Assembly (NCBI GenBank): GCA_037833965.1
Contig: AP031354.1
Coordinates: forward strand, 3,202,001-3,266,000
Length of the DNA: 64,000 nt
Origin: Marchantia polymorpha subsp. ruderalis
Lineage: Eukaryota; Streptophyta; Marchantiopsida; Marchantiales; Marchantiaceae
Direction: 5' to 3'
Shown: one piece after another, positions 45,202 to 57,446 of the stretch
Numbering within the stretch: the first letter of the stretch is position 1
Layout of the letters: each line of letters begins with the position of its first letter
Translations under genes and position numbers: made by a program
Notes under the pieces: model-generated
The model's input: only the letters and a program-made list of their open reading frames with translations
Databases searched by the model: none
What the model was told of the DNA's origin: nothing

Positions 45202-48200
45202 ATGAGGAGCTTTTTCGCTTATGGCACTCATGATGCAGGGAGAAGAGATGCATTGTACTGGCGGACGCAGGGGCATACTGTCCCGTATGTAATTTTCAAG
45301 AGGACACACTTGATGTTTGGAGTCCTCCTCATGCTTATGTGCATTTGTGTGCTGCTGGCCCCGACCAGTCCACTCCAGTTCGAGCTTGCGAGAAATGAAG
45401 ATGACATTGATGGAGTAGAGAGGTAATTGGAATCAAGGTCAGAGATTTAGCAGGATTTAGAATTATGTGTAGGCGTCGTCAATTCACATGTGAAGAATAA
45501 CCGAGCTTTGGGAGCTTTGTTATCCTTTTTATTTAGAGTCGTAAGATCTCAACAACTTGGATTGTTTGAACAGGCATTGTAATTTCTCGAATGTCGAGCA
45601 GATTCATTTCTGTTGTACTCGATTTTCCCGTTGAGACGTATGTGGTGAAGCAATTTTGAGTAGACTGGCAATGTCGGAATTTTTTTGTTCGTTGCCGCAG
45701 TTTTTTATCGAAACCTGCTCGCTTTACCGGATTTACAATACCCAAAATTACTGGGTCCATGATCAACCAAAAGCGACCCACCGAATTTGCTACCATCCAA
45801 GAAGAATATCTGTTTGAAGTCGAGTTTGCCCCGTTTCGGAGTTGCCATGCTTCTACGATTGTTCAGGTAAAGTTAAGTTAAGTTGGAAGAATCTACAGTG
45901 TCTATGTAGGTATAAGTCTTGCGAGGTCCTGTCGGGGTCGGGCTCTCTCCGGAAGAGGTTTTTTCATCAATGTGAGCTCTTGTTCGATGGCTTGTAAAGG
46001 GAGGACTGTGTCTTGTTTCTCGTATGCCGATGAAAAGCTTTCTCGCTTCTAGGGAGAAAGCTTTTAATCAGGCTACGGCAGGAAAAGACTTCTGTTCACT
46101 AATGTGAAAGCAGAAAAAATCGAAGAACTTCCGTAACAGGGTCAGCTGGAATCCTACAATTCTGACATGTTTCAGTCAGACGTCATATTTATACGTCCAG
46201 TTCTCGTCTTCGACCCCATTCATGAACCGAGGAACTGTCAGGGCAGTCCATTTTCCATCCCAGCCCGGATGAGGATGTGTGAAACAGCCCATCGAACGAT
46301 TTATCCAGCAGAAGCTTGAGAAGTGCGTGTGCTGTGAATAGCTGCATCGGGGTACTGACAAGTCGATGGTACTAACATTTCGATGACCTACAGCTGGGAC
46401 CTGGCTCATTCTTGGTTGCGTACTTCGGTGGATCACAAGAGGGCGAACCGGATGTTGCTATATGGACGTCGAGATATGAGGTGTGCTGCTTGGCACTGTC
46501 AGAGAACGAGTGAAGGATAGAAAACAAACATGCTAATGGAATGCTTGAATTCACACCTGGTCCTTATATAAGTCATGATAATCGAGAAGATTACGTCATC
46601 CTGGAAGCAGTAACTGTCAGCTGTATCTGATGAAGGAGATAAATGTTGTGCATATTTCGGCAGAATAATACCTGGGCAGAACCAGAAGTTGCGGATAATG
46701 AGCAAGACGTTCCCATGTGGAACCCAGTTCTTTTCAAGATGCCTGACGGTGAAATACTCTTGTTCTACAAAATTGGGCCAGAAGTTCAAAAGTAAGAACA
46801 AAGTTCTATCTGACATTGTAACCATTTTGTCATTGAAAGACATAAGAACTTCGCTTCTAGAAAAGGCTCGACTACCATTTGAAATTGGCAGAAGAGAAGG
46901 ACAACATAGAGGATTTCGTGAGTCCTGCAATAGTTGGAAAGAGCATTGTCTGCCTTCTTTTTCATCTACAGCAAGAGTAGCAGCCCACGAGAACTTGCTG
47001 AATTGTGAGATTGTTCAGCTGATTCTTCTCTGTCATAAAATCCGCTCAGCTAATTCCTTATCAAATTGACTTTCTTCATACAGATGGAGCGGATTTCTGA
47101 AGAGGTCTGTTGATGGGGGCAAGACTTGGTCGGTGCGGGAGTCTCTCCCGCCAGGGATATTGGGCCCTATCAAGAACAAGGTATCGTGAGCGAAAACCTC
47201 CAGTTTAGCTGATGTATATACTCCCAGTTTTCTCTGTGAGGAAATTCATTTTGTATAATTGAATACAGTTCGTTATAGTGTAGGTTGTTCAAGGTCCAGT
47301 GCGTAAAGAGTTCGTAGTAATGAGTTCGAAAATTGGTCGGTTGATGACACTATATTCTCTCCGTGACCTTGCAGCCTCTCCTTTTGAACGACGGACGCCT
47401 TCTTTGTGGTTCGTCTGTTGAGAGCTGGAACGCGTGGGGTGCCTGGGTGGAGGTGTTGACCGCTGTCTTGCCACTAAAATTTGATCATTTCTCCATTATA
47501 ATAAGTTTGGGTTCCTGAAGTTACCGTGATGGTGGATCATCAGCAGCTTGACAATTCGTATACTCGTTCTCACACGAACGTTTCTGAGTAGTTCGAACTA
47601 AGAGGGCCAAAGAGTAGCTGCAAATAAATGATGCTTTTGGAATGAACTTGACATAAGCTTTGCCATGAGCTTGACTGGCTTCGACGACGTTTGCATCTCT
47701 TCGAAAATCGTCAGATTTTGATTGCCTTCTTACAAAGTAAGATGATTGGGTTTATGCAGATGACTTCAGATGCAGGGCGGACATGGTCAAAGTATGGGCC
47801 GATTTATCTGAAAGAGGAACCTATGGGTGTGATACAGCCAGTGCCCTTCCTTCTGCCCAACAACACCATCGAGGTGTTGCTGCGCTCTGGTGAACCGATA
47901 GGGAAGATTTGTAAGGCTTCTTCAACGGATGGCGGGTACACTTGGAGTTATGCCGAAAAGACACAACTACCAAACCCCAATAGTGGTCCGTTTTGCTTCT
48001 CTCTAAGAACAACGAGATACTTTTGAGATGACTAATACCAGATCACTATTCTACTTCTAGTGAATGCATGATTGATGCTAGTGAGAAGGTGTCGTGAAAA
48101 TATTATGAATATCTGTGCAGTCTTGAACTGAATGAACTTCACCAAAGATACTAAAACTTCAGTGAAAAAATTGTCCTGACATGCATCGCTTAACGGTGAT

Positions 48201-48829
48201 GAAGTTTGTGTGAGCCGAATGCTTCCAAAGTCTTTTTCTCCATGCTCAGTTGAAGTATCCCAATCAGCCATCTGACGCGTTTAGAAGTAATTTCAAACGC
48301 GTCAGATGTATCTCATTATGTGTGTATCTTTAGGTGACAGTGGCTTTCTTACTCTAAAATATCTAAATCAGCATCTTTTCCGACTTCACTTGGTATGTTT
48401 TATTCAGGTTTCGACGGAGTGAGACTTGCTGATGGGCGTTTGGTACTGATTTATAATACATATTCGAGAGCGATACTGAAGGTCGCTGTTTCCGAGGATA
48501 ACGGAGTTTCATGGAAGGATGTTTTGACCCTCGAAGAGGATCCAAATGAAACTACTGAGTTCTCATACCCAGCTGTGATCCAGTCATTTGATGGACTAGT
48601 GCACACGACCTACACCTACAATCGGACTCAAATCAAGGTCTGCCGTCGCGTTTGACTCATAAGTCTTGCGTTTAATGTCCAGTTGTCCCAATTAAGTTCA
48701 GTCCTCGAAATGAGCTCTGCATTACTTCTAATTGTCGCTTATGTTTTCGTTTTTTTATTGCAGCACGTTATACTACAGCCGAAGTATTTTGAAAAGGTCG
48801 GGCAGGTCAAAGGCGCCGCGAATGGATAG
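45202..48829 (+). CDS. Membrane-anchored BNR/Asp-box (sialidase-fold) protein
   Basis: Predicted 432-residue type II membrane protein with a six-bladed sialidase-like domain (BNR_2 type). Exons: 45202-45422, 45701-45866, 46394-46480, 46664-46791, 47084-47180, 47375-47452, 47760-47985, 48408-48637 and 48764-48829; sum 1299 nt and all phases agree. ATG 45202 gives a short basic N-tail and one membrane helix (about 37-53, [14 protein letters not shown]). The lumenal part has family hallmarks ([66 protein letters not shown]) and four Asp boxes: SVDGGKTW (209-216), TSDAGRTW (261-268), SSTDGGYTW (313-321) and SEDNGVSW (363-370). Plants are not known to use sialic acid widely, so the substrate is probably another glycan, perhaps in the Golgi or cell wall; this is inference. 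The exon 7 donor is a weak GTCCGT. Introns 2 and 7 each hold a perfect hairpin. Confidence 0.92.
46033..46065. repeat. 12-bp perfect inverted repeat in intron 2 of the Asp-box gene
   Basis: AAAAGCTTTCTC (46033-46044) and GAGAAAGCTTTT (46054-46065) flank a 9-base loop. It would form a stable hairpin in the pre-mRNA. Confidence 0.85.
48270..48307. repeat. 13-bp perfect inverted repeat in intron 7 of the Asp-box gene
   Basis: ATCTGACGCGTTT (48270-48282) and AAACGCGTCAGAT (48295-48307) flank a 12-base loop. The arms contain ACGCGT, unusual in this AT-rich intron. It lies about 100 bases before the exon 8 acceptor. Confidence 0.85.
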
Positions 48830-51800
48830 TTTTTCACCTTTAAAGATACATCAGCTGAAATTACAAGTATGCGAAAACGCATATTCTTGGAAAAAACGAT
48901 CTTATGAACAACCGCTGTCTACGTTGTTATTGGACAACAGATATCGAGAAGTTCAGATTTGTACGTCCAATATATCAGCAAGTGTAGGGTTCTCTTACTT
49001 ATTCCCTTCACCTTCCCATTAGATGGATCTGTATATACTTAGTGCTGAGGTTCACAATTGATACTTGTAAAATATATTCCACCTCTGTAGTGCTTTGCTC
49101 TTACAGGGAAAGCTCAGTAGTTTGATTGTTGAAATTCTGTGGAGAACTTTGTGTCTCCTGACAGTTTTCTACATTGATGATTGTAGAGCTCATCACCACC
49201 TACTAGACAATGATAGACTCAGAGGACACTCTAGCTTCATCCTCCCAATGGCTGAGGTATGAGCCTCCATTTGTTAAAATTCCTGCTACCATAATTACAA
49301 CATCTGTCCAGGAGTTTTAATATGTGCAGTTAGAGAATTATGTTGCGCCGTAAGTGGGAGAAAACAGGAAATTGGGCATCCCTTGATGAGTAGATGATCA
49401 CCACGTGAGAAGCGTCCATGGAGAGAGCTCAAGATTGAACTTGGCGCACTCGATCTACCTTCAATCCAACTCGGAGGACGAACCCGAGGGGGTGTTGGTT
49501 TAGCGTTACTGATTTGCACAAATCTCCTTTCTCGGTGGTCAATGTTTTTGTGGGTTGGATAGAGCATTATATTATTGCTTAATGAGTGGAAAGGACGAGT
49601 GCAATCATCCAACAACACCACACCATCTCACGGCATCTTCTCTAATCTACTTTGTCCTGTGTAGAATTGTTTACATGATGAACTCATGGCAGCCGCATGT
49701 TCGGATGTCTACTGATCGTGTACCAGAATTTTGGATTATGGGTTTAAATATTTCCATGAGTTATGTACTGGGATAATTAAGTAGGTGTGTGCACGGGAGG
49801 GTTAACATTGTAGGTAAAGGTTGTGGTCGATGATTCGGATAGGATACTAGGTTTGAGACCTCGGAGTGGAACTTCGGAGGTTTAGATCTCGAGAATGTGA
49901 TGTATGATGGACAATGAATTATGAGTAGGATAGAATGTTGAAATCAAATAGATATGATTCGTTTAAATGTATTGAAAGAAGAAACTATTGTTCTAGAAGT
50001 TAGGGAATGGATTATATTGCGAGAATTTTAATACATTACAATTATTAAGATGAAATGAGTCACATTTTGGTCATGTATAGGATTTAGATGGAACAAATTC
50101 CTTGACAAGCATCGATTATCCTAAATTCTTGTGATAAATATTGGGAGCCGCGAACCACCACTCAACCTGTGAGACCCCAAAGAAGATGTGGAAGGTGTCG
50201 TCAGTCTGGTCACGTCGACGTTGTCAGCATCCTCCATATCTCTCTGATATTGAAAAAGATAAACAATAGTTCAAATAATATTTAATAAAAAACGATTTTC
50301 TGACGGCGGCAAATTATTTTTTCGTGATAATATTGAATGGTTCCAGTCAATCACAGTCCTCGAAAACGAACCTAGGGGTTCTATATAGACAGGGTGAGTG
50401 CTGGTTAACGGCTCCCTAAATATTGAAATTATGTTGTTTAGTATCAAATTACATTAAGTTGATATCCAATTCAGATCTTGCTCTAAGTAAGTTGAAGAAG
50501 TTTCTATTTTCAGCACAATTATTACAGTATGAAGTAACTTAAATCGCTTTAAAAAAATCTCAGTACTTTTAGATCTCAGCTTGAGATTAAATTTACATGG
50601 ATTGAAATTGATAGATTCATGTAATAGATAAATTTTTCAATGCATTCATGTATGACTATAGATATAAATTAGTATCTTGTTATTGATGTTAACGTATGGC
50701 AGTGATAATAAGATTTTCTACATCAATTAAACTATCCATGACTTTAACCATGAAATGAAGATTAAAATAATCGTTTATAATATTAAGAAATAAATTTGCT
50801 TGTTCGATAAATTTGACTTTCCATTACAACTTTTTATCTTTGAGTTCATGTTTGTAACACTGATTGGATGTGGTAGTTATTGTTTTCTATAACATTAAAT
50901 CACATTAAAAGTCCCTGAAATTTTTCAGAGCTCTATTTATAAAAAAAATATTCTATCAGCCTTTATCAATGATTTCAATAAAATACAATGTAATAATCTT
51001 GGAAGTTATTTCAAATGTCACCACATTTATAAAAAATAAAATTCGATTCATATTTCATATTATTTCTGTTGAATATACTTCATCGAAGAGGGATATAATG
51101 TTCATGGATAATCATATTCATGGTCTTATATCCGAATAATAATTGTGAACAAAAAATTCATGTGAACAAATCTTACGACCATAATATAGTATATAATTAT
51201 ACCTTGTTCCAATTATCTAACAGTAGTACGCACATAATAACGAGGAGATTACATTTAACAATCCATGAATTTATCCAAATTAAAACGTACAGGGAAACAA
51301 ATGAATGCATTCGAGATCATATAAAATAGTAAAACTGTATTTCATCAGGCTTTCGTCATGTAACTAGAGCTAGACTAACTAATCAATTTTAGAACTATGG
51401 GTGACTGGAAACAATTAGTACTCTAATGTGAAACTAAACGTTGAAAATATGACTATGTTGAAAAATAACGACGGTTGGAAATCAAAAATATGTTTTGTTG
51501 CTTGTAATGATAATCAATTAATTTGTTAGATAATAAGCCTATAGATAATTTGTAAAAAAAAAGTCAAAAAGTTTTCATAAATTTCGCTCACGATAAGATT
51601 ATGTATATATCATTATTCCGTACTAGATTAATAAGACAATTTTTTATTTTTTTTCGTTGGTTTATTTATTACTACTTAAAATTTATAAAGTAGGTCATTT
51701 AATCACATACAGTCAGCAGAGTAATGTGGCACTTACATTAAATATTAACGGATGTTTCTATTACATGACTGCTCATCATCGCTGACTGTAACGAGAGCTC

Positions 51801-52281
51801 TACCAAGTTTCACTGAAAGATAACTGATATCCATCGGACCTGTGTCCACATGTTGGCAACGAGGCCTGATAGTCTTTGCTATCCCCACCTATGGAGATAT
51901 TTCTCAGAATATTCTAGTTGTGAGATAAACACGACTGTAATAGGTACTACAATTACCGTATCCTGAATAGTTCCTGTACTAATTTCCATGGTGATCTGAA
52001 TTCCATTTGAAGACCTTATTAATCCTTATTAATGGACTGAAAAAAAAAATTTACCTTCATAACCTAGACTTGGAGCGAGAAGAATCAGTAGAGAAGAATT
52101 TTTTAAAAGGCGTCCTGTTAATGAAAGGAAAGGGATTACCGACACAATACCTGTGAATGAGGTTATTAAAGCGGGCACTTGGTTATAGAAAAGAGGATGG
52201 AGATACCTATCAAGTCGAATAGGGATGAAACCAGAACGGTACATGGGTCCTACTCACAACAGAGATTACCTGTGAAAGACA
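48830..52281. other. AT-rich intergenic desert
   Basis: This separates the 3' ends of the convergent Asp-box and amidase genes. From about 49.8 to 51.7 kb it is very AT-rich with no open frame worth calling. The last part (about 52030-52260) carries copy B of the repeat also present near 4.4 kb. No RNA gene was recognised. Confidence 0.6.
52030..52260 (-). repeat. Dispersed repeat, copy B (partner near 4.4 kb)
   Basis: The best-conserved part (about 52175-52245) contains AATAGGGATGAAACCAGAAC and, upstream of it, AGAGGATGG and ATACC blocks that match copy A at about 4395-4470 in the same orientation. It lies just downstream of the amidase gene and may belong to its 3' untranslated region. Confidence 0.45.
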
Positions 52282-55200
52282 TTAACATGGGAAATCAGCC
52301 AGTGAAGGAAACTTGAGTGGATGAGTATGGCGGGCTTCCGCAGAAGCAAGATGTCGTTCTAGCTCTACACAAAGGCTTAGCAACTCCTCGTCGCATCCCA
52401 TTCTCCCGACAACCTGTTCAATCAGTGAAACCGATAGCATTTAGAGAAAAAATGATCATTGACAGCTGAAACATTGCACGCCATGCTCTAAAAGTTGGTA
52501 CCTCAAGCTACTTCTCACTCTTAGGAAGGAAAAATGGATGCAGTTACCTGTACACCGCAGGGTCGTCCATCGATGAGGCACAGCGGCATAGTAACAACTG
52601 GGCATCCAGATATTTTGACTGGTTCAACATAGCACGCCATGCCTATAAAGTATGGCACTTCCACGTCGTTGATGACTACTGGGTTCTGGTTAGGATTGTG
52701 TTCAGGTGGAAGAACTGCACAAACTGGACTCAGAAACAAGGTCTAGTGAGAAATACTTCTCGCTTCAGTGGGTTATATGCATCTTAAAGTACATGAAAAA
52801 TTGAAGAGCCCGTACTGTCTGGAACAAGACTACAGATTCACGCATAAAAAAAGAGAAAAGTCAGACTTTGAACTGAGCATCTTGAGCTTGTAAAGAACAA
52901 ATTCGACAAACGACGGATCTTGAAAAGTCGTAATTGTCATTTGGTGGTCCATATTTCATACCTGGCATGATCAGGGCTGAGAAGCCCGTGGTTTCAAAAT
53001 ACTTCTGAACAGCAGCCGAGCTCATGTCCTGGATAGATCTGGCCTCTTCCAATTTTTTGAAGTCATACTTTGCCGTTGCAGCGGCGTCGCTGAATATCTG
53101 CAGGTGGGGACATTATCTAGTTGCTCCTCTCACGGTGACTGAACTCAGCAGATGTCAAAAGTGGAAAAGCAAAGGCTGGTTGACAGAGTAGATACCCGTG
53201 TTGCTTTGTGGGTTGTCTTGCCGTCCAAAACAAAATCGCTGGCTATTCGAGCGACCAATTTTGTTGTTCCTACATTTTGTGGAGCTTCTTCTAACCACGA
53301 TGGAATTTTCTTCATTGCCTCGTCAATTCGATGGTCCAACAACATCCTGGAGTAGGAGGTCACTACTCCCAGCAATACTTCTTGACGTCGTTTCTGCGGC
53401 AGTCTTTTCATGAAAGCTTCGTGTGGTTGCTTAATTGAACTGTGCAGCAGCGGTCGCATACAGAACTGGAGGTCGGCAACATTCGTCTGTTCACAATTCT
53501 CAAAAGTTATCATCTGGTCGCTAAAACACCTCAGTTCAGTCTTATTGCCTGACTCAAAACACGCAAAAGCTGAAAGGTTTAGAATATAAACTAAGATTTT
53601 CGCGCTAACTCCAAGGATGCAAGAAAATGTGACGATACCGACCGTGAATAATCCTTCGGTGAGAATAGACCCAAGAACTTCTGGATCAACAATGTGGCGT
53701 GCACGTGGAAAGATATCTTCTTGATGAATTGTCAAAACTCCTCTAGAGGCGTGGAAGCTACATACTCCACAAAAGGAAGCCTGTAAAACCCAACCACAGA
53801 CTTGAATTATGAACACTGAGGTTATATTACACCGACGTGTGTGCGTTTGACAGTAGAAGACGCAATGAGGTACTTCTAGCCTTCAGCCTTAATAAATCTT
53901 AGAAGTACCTTTTGTCTAATTGTCTACTTCTATTGTGCGGTTCTTGTGCTTGTAAGAAGCGCTCACCTATCTTCTTGTTGCAGAAAGTTCAATTTCCAGT
54001 TTACAAAACAAATAAAGTATGATAAGTCTGTCATAGCACTGTACAGAACTTGAAGACTTACAGGTATTCGGAGACTTCCATTCAAGTCGTTTCCAACTGT
54101 ATCACTCCAAGCAAAGCCATGATTAGGGGTGAATTGTGGGAAAACAGTAAAGCGGAGGGCATTTTGCAGAATAGGACAGACCAAATTCTTACTTGCAAAC
54201 GGAGCCAAACTCATTGCAACAGCAGCGGCAGATCCTGCAGCATCCAGAAGAACTGTCAGTGTACCTCTACAGCTGCATGATATTAGGATTCATCCTCACG
54301 ATTCAGCTCACCACAACTCGGATGTCAGAATTGGACACAAGTTAAATGGTTCAATAACTAGGTTCAGCTTCCGCTCATTGATTTCTCTAATACATCATGT
54401 CACTAGTTTCGTGTGTAAATCTATATCATTCATCAAACTAAGCTCGCTATCAGCAATTTTGAAATAACAAATACTGAAAAGGAGAGGAAACTTCAACCAG
54501 AAACTACTTTCTAGTGGCTCACGGTTGATCAACTTCCGTGTTCAGTCAGGAAATACAAACATATCTTCATACAAGTTGATGAGCACAACAAACCTCCAGA
54601 ACTGCCTCCCACGGTGAGTTGAGCATTGTATGGATTTTTTGTCGTTCCATACACATCATTGAACGTTTGAAGATCCAAACAGAACTGTCTTCAGCGGCAT
54701 AGAAAACGGTAAGCTTCTTTCGCCCTCGGAGATGAAATTGATCGTAGCTTGAAAGCAGCTATAGCAATTCCACAAATTCAAGCAAGGACAAGACCCAAGC
54801 AGACCTGACTTCCTGCTTCGAAACCCTTCGCTACACTCTTTAAAATTGGCAAAATCAACATGGGATTTCACGGTCTTAGTGGGTCTTACAGCAGGGACAT
54901 TTGTTTTTCCTATTGGAATAGCTCCAAGTTCTCGAAGAGTTGCCACGAATTTGCTGTCGCGAGCTGCTACTGGATTGTTGGCAAAAACTGAACTTCCACA
55001 AACAGTGTGGAATCCCTCCAAATGCAAGTTATCTGTTTGTACACACCTCGTCATTTTAGAGAGCATCGTCCGAATTGCCACCGAAAACAAGTGAAACCCT
55101 CTTGTGACCCACATGACCTGACTATACCATGTGGAACATCAATTGCATTTGCTATATCAGCGATGGAAGTAACTGATATCCACACCTTGCTTCCTCACAT

Positions 55201-55672
55201 GTAGAATCGAAGAAAGAGGCAAGTTTCAAACAAGTGTTCGGCACAGAATTCACCGAAAGATTTGATAGAGAGGAACTGAACCACTGCCTGCTTCGCAAAT
55301 AAGAGGAAACAATCCTACCTTTGACCAGGAGAGGAAGGCCTTCGAAGGGTCGAGAATCGGAGCGAATTTCTTCCAACGCAATCGGAGCACAAGATTCCAC
55401 CACAGAATTGATTTCTCCATCGCTGTTGTAAATTCTTCTCAGAAAAAATTCCAGCACATGCTTACCATGACCCGCCTGACAAAAATTCACTCATATGAGC
55501 TCAACAATTCAACGAACATTCAAGAAACAGAAGACAATAAACATTTGAATGTCTCAAATTCAGTGAGCAATACGAATCAAATTTTTCATTCCGGAGACTC
55601 GAATCATACCTTCGCAGCTGCTACTAGGTGGGGCAGCAACGGCTCAACCACAGGCCAACGCTGCAAATCCAT
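52282..55672 (-). CDS. Amidase-signature family hydrolase
   Basis: Predicted 519-residue serine amidase. Exons (minus): 55672-55610, 55475-55319, 55032-54890, 54684-54594, 54234-54193, 54096-54062, 53780-53196, 53097-52962, 52723-52548 and 52413-52282; sum 1560 nt, phases consistent. The Ser-cisSer-Lys triad is complete: Lys73 in LLVKD, Ser149 in GGSSGGSAAAVA and nucleophile Ser173 in GNDLNGSLRIP. The Ser149-Ser173 spacing of 24 equals that of fatty-acid amide hydrolase. Other landmarks are GAIPIGKTNVPAF, FNDVYGTTKNPYN and the C-terminal LIMPVCAVLP and GCPVVTMPLCLIDGRPCGVQ. There is no clear signal or transit peptide, so it is probably cytosolic. The substrate cannot be told from sequence; N-acylamine, indole-acetamide-like or allophanate-like substrates are all known for the superfamily. 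Exon 7 contains a 69-nt stretch with intron-like ends (53638-53570) that could be spliced in frame, giving 496 residues. Confidence 0.9.
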
Positions 55673-57366
55673 TGTTCTAGACCTTCAAAATCCGTCTCAT
55701 AAAGAGCTGATATGAGCAGACGAAATCAGCTCCCTATACAACTGTGCACCGAGAATTCTGAAACCGAGTGGCATGCGGACACCGAAGTCATGCCTCTTTT
55801 TTTCCGGAGCCGCTCCATATTAACCGGAGCAACACGCAGCGTGTGACGAAACAGAGCAAATCAAATTCAAGAATTGCTTTCTTCAATTATCGAGCCCATA
55901 CAATCGCATTCAATTGTCTGCAAGGTATAAAATCCACGTGCGGATGAAGCATGCATGTTACTGTCGCTGATTATATCATGTGAATGATGAGATGTTGCTC
56001 CCTAACCTTATCATCCCGCAAAGTCCGATGGTCGTTTCTCAATTTCAGTCCGATGCATCAATCAATTCTTCAGACTTCGAAAGATTCTCAATAAATCAAA
56101 TCGCACAGAAAATTCGAGGTGGTGTACTGAGTGTCCTGAGCAAAGATACCAACTACTGCCTAATGTTTTCATTCACGGATTGGTGAAGTATTGTCAATTC
56201 TTTGAAATTTGTCCGGGAAGTAGGCGCATGAGAGTACTGAAGTTCATTCAATCCATCAATGAACATACGTTACAATTATATGAAATGAAAATGAACAAAT
56301 TAATTTATTTACATTCCCTGGTTACAGTTGTTCAAAATTTGGTTTCAATAACTAATTGTTTTAATTGCATTTTCTCAATCTTACAGCAATAACATTCTTT
56401 TCGATCAAAATAATTTTTTATTTTTCCTGTCAGAGAAAAACACATAGTTCAATTGAATATTGACTTCCTTAGAAGCAGAAATTTGAAAACTCAGATTTTT
56501 TTAAATTATTGATGAAGCAGAAACGCAGTAGTCGTATTAGACATAGGTGATGTACAGAAAATATTTATCAAAAACATTATAGCAGAAAATCTCTCCTTCA
56601 AGATTACAAGTTCGACTTGCATGATGATATTATTGTACAACAAATGCATTCATATTTACATACTTACACATGCATACTAACTCATATAATTCTTTTATCC
56701 ACCATACACAGGAGAGCTTAGCAAGGGTTGGACAGACAGGTTTGCCATGGGAAATCGATTTTGCTTGTCTTGTAGTACCTTCATCTCTCTCGAGCATAAT
56801 CAATACAGTATATAAGCAATATATATGTATCAGTATATGTATAATTAACATTCATTTTATGTTCTCTGGCCTTTGGAACGTAGTTGCATCATATTGGGTG
56901 ATCATCAGGAGGATAGTGGTATACAAAAAATTCTTTGGGATACTGAGCAAAATCTTAGTGTTCACTACAAGCCGATCACAGATTTTGTGATTCTCTGAAC
57001 ACATGGAGACTTGACAAACCCTACAAAAAGTATAATTCTCCCTCTGTTGGTATGCTTCAAGAGCACACTTCCTTGTGCTGTACGCGGAACTCGTGATATA
57101 AAGAGAGGGAGAGAAAATGAGGAAAAGGTTGCTTTACATAAAAAAATTTGATGAGATGAATATTTGATTAGTACATGCAAGAGGAAAAACCTTAATTCAC
57201 ACAACTTGGACGCTTCGCATACTAGTTTCGGGTTGGCTAGTATGAAGTATTTTAGATGTAGACCTCTACTATAACTCCCTCGCACCGCCACAAGAGCTTC
57301 CACAACCGCAACAATTTCAGCTTCAAATTTATAACAAATTAATATTAGGTTACGACTTAACATCAA
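55673..57366. other. Intergenic spacer upstream of the amidase gene
   Basis: It contains the amidase promoter on its left side and the 5' flank of the tRNA gene on its right. It is AT-rich, and no coding or repeat feature could be supported. Confidence 0.6.
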
Positions 57367-57409
57367 GACGGTTTGGCCGAGTGGTCTAAGGCGCTGGATT
57401 TAGGCTCCA

Positions 57410-57441
<32 letters not shown>

Positions 57442-57446
57442 CGTCA
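57367..57446 (+). tRNA. tRNA-Leu (anticodon UAG)
   Basis: An 80-nt cloverleaf. The acceptor stem pairs GACGGTT (57367-57373) with AGCCGTC (57439-57445), followed by discriminator A at 57446. The D-arm contains GGCCGAGTGGTCTAAGGC. The anticodon stem is CTGGA/TCCAG with loop TTTAGGC, giving anticodon TAG at 57401-57403. A class II variable arm and the T-arm GTGGGTTCAAATCCCAC follow. No intron is present and CCA is not encoded, as expected for a nuclear gene. It reads CUA (and by wobble other CUN) codons. Confidence 0.97.
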
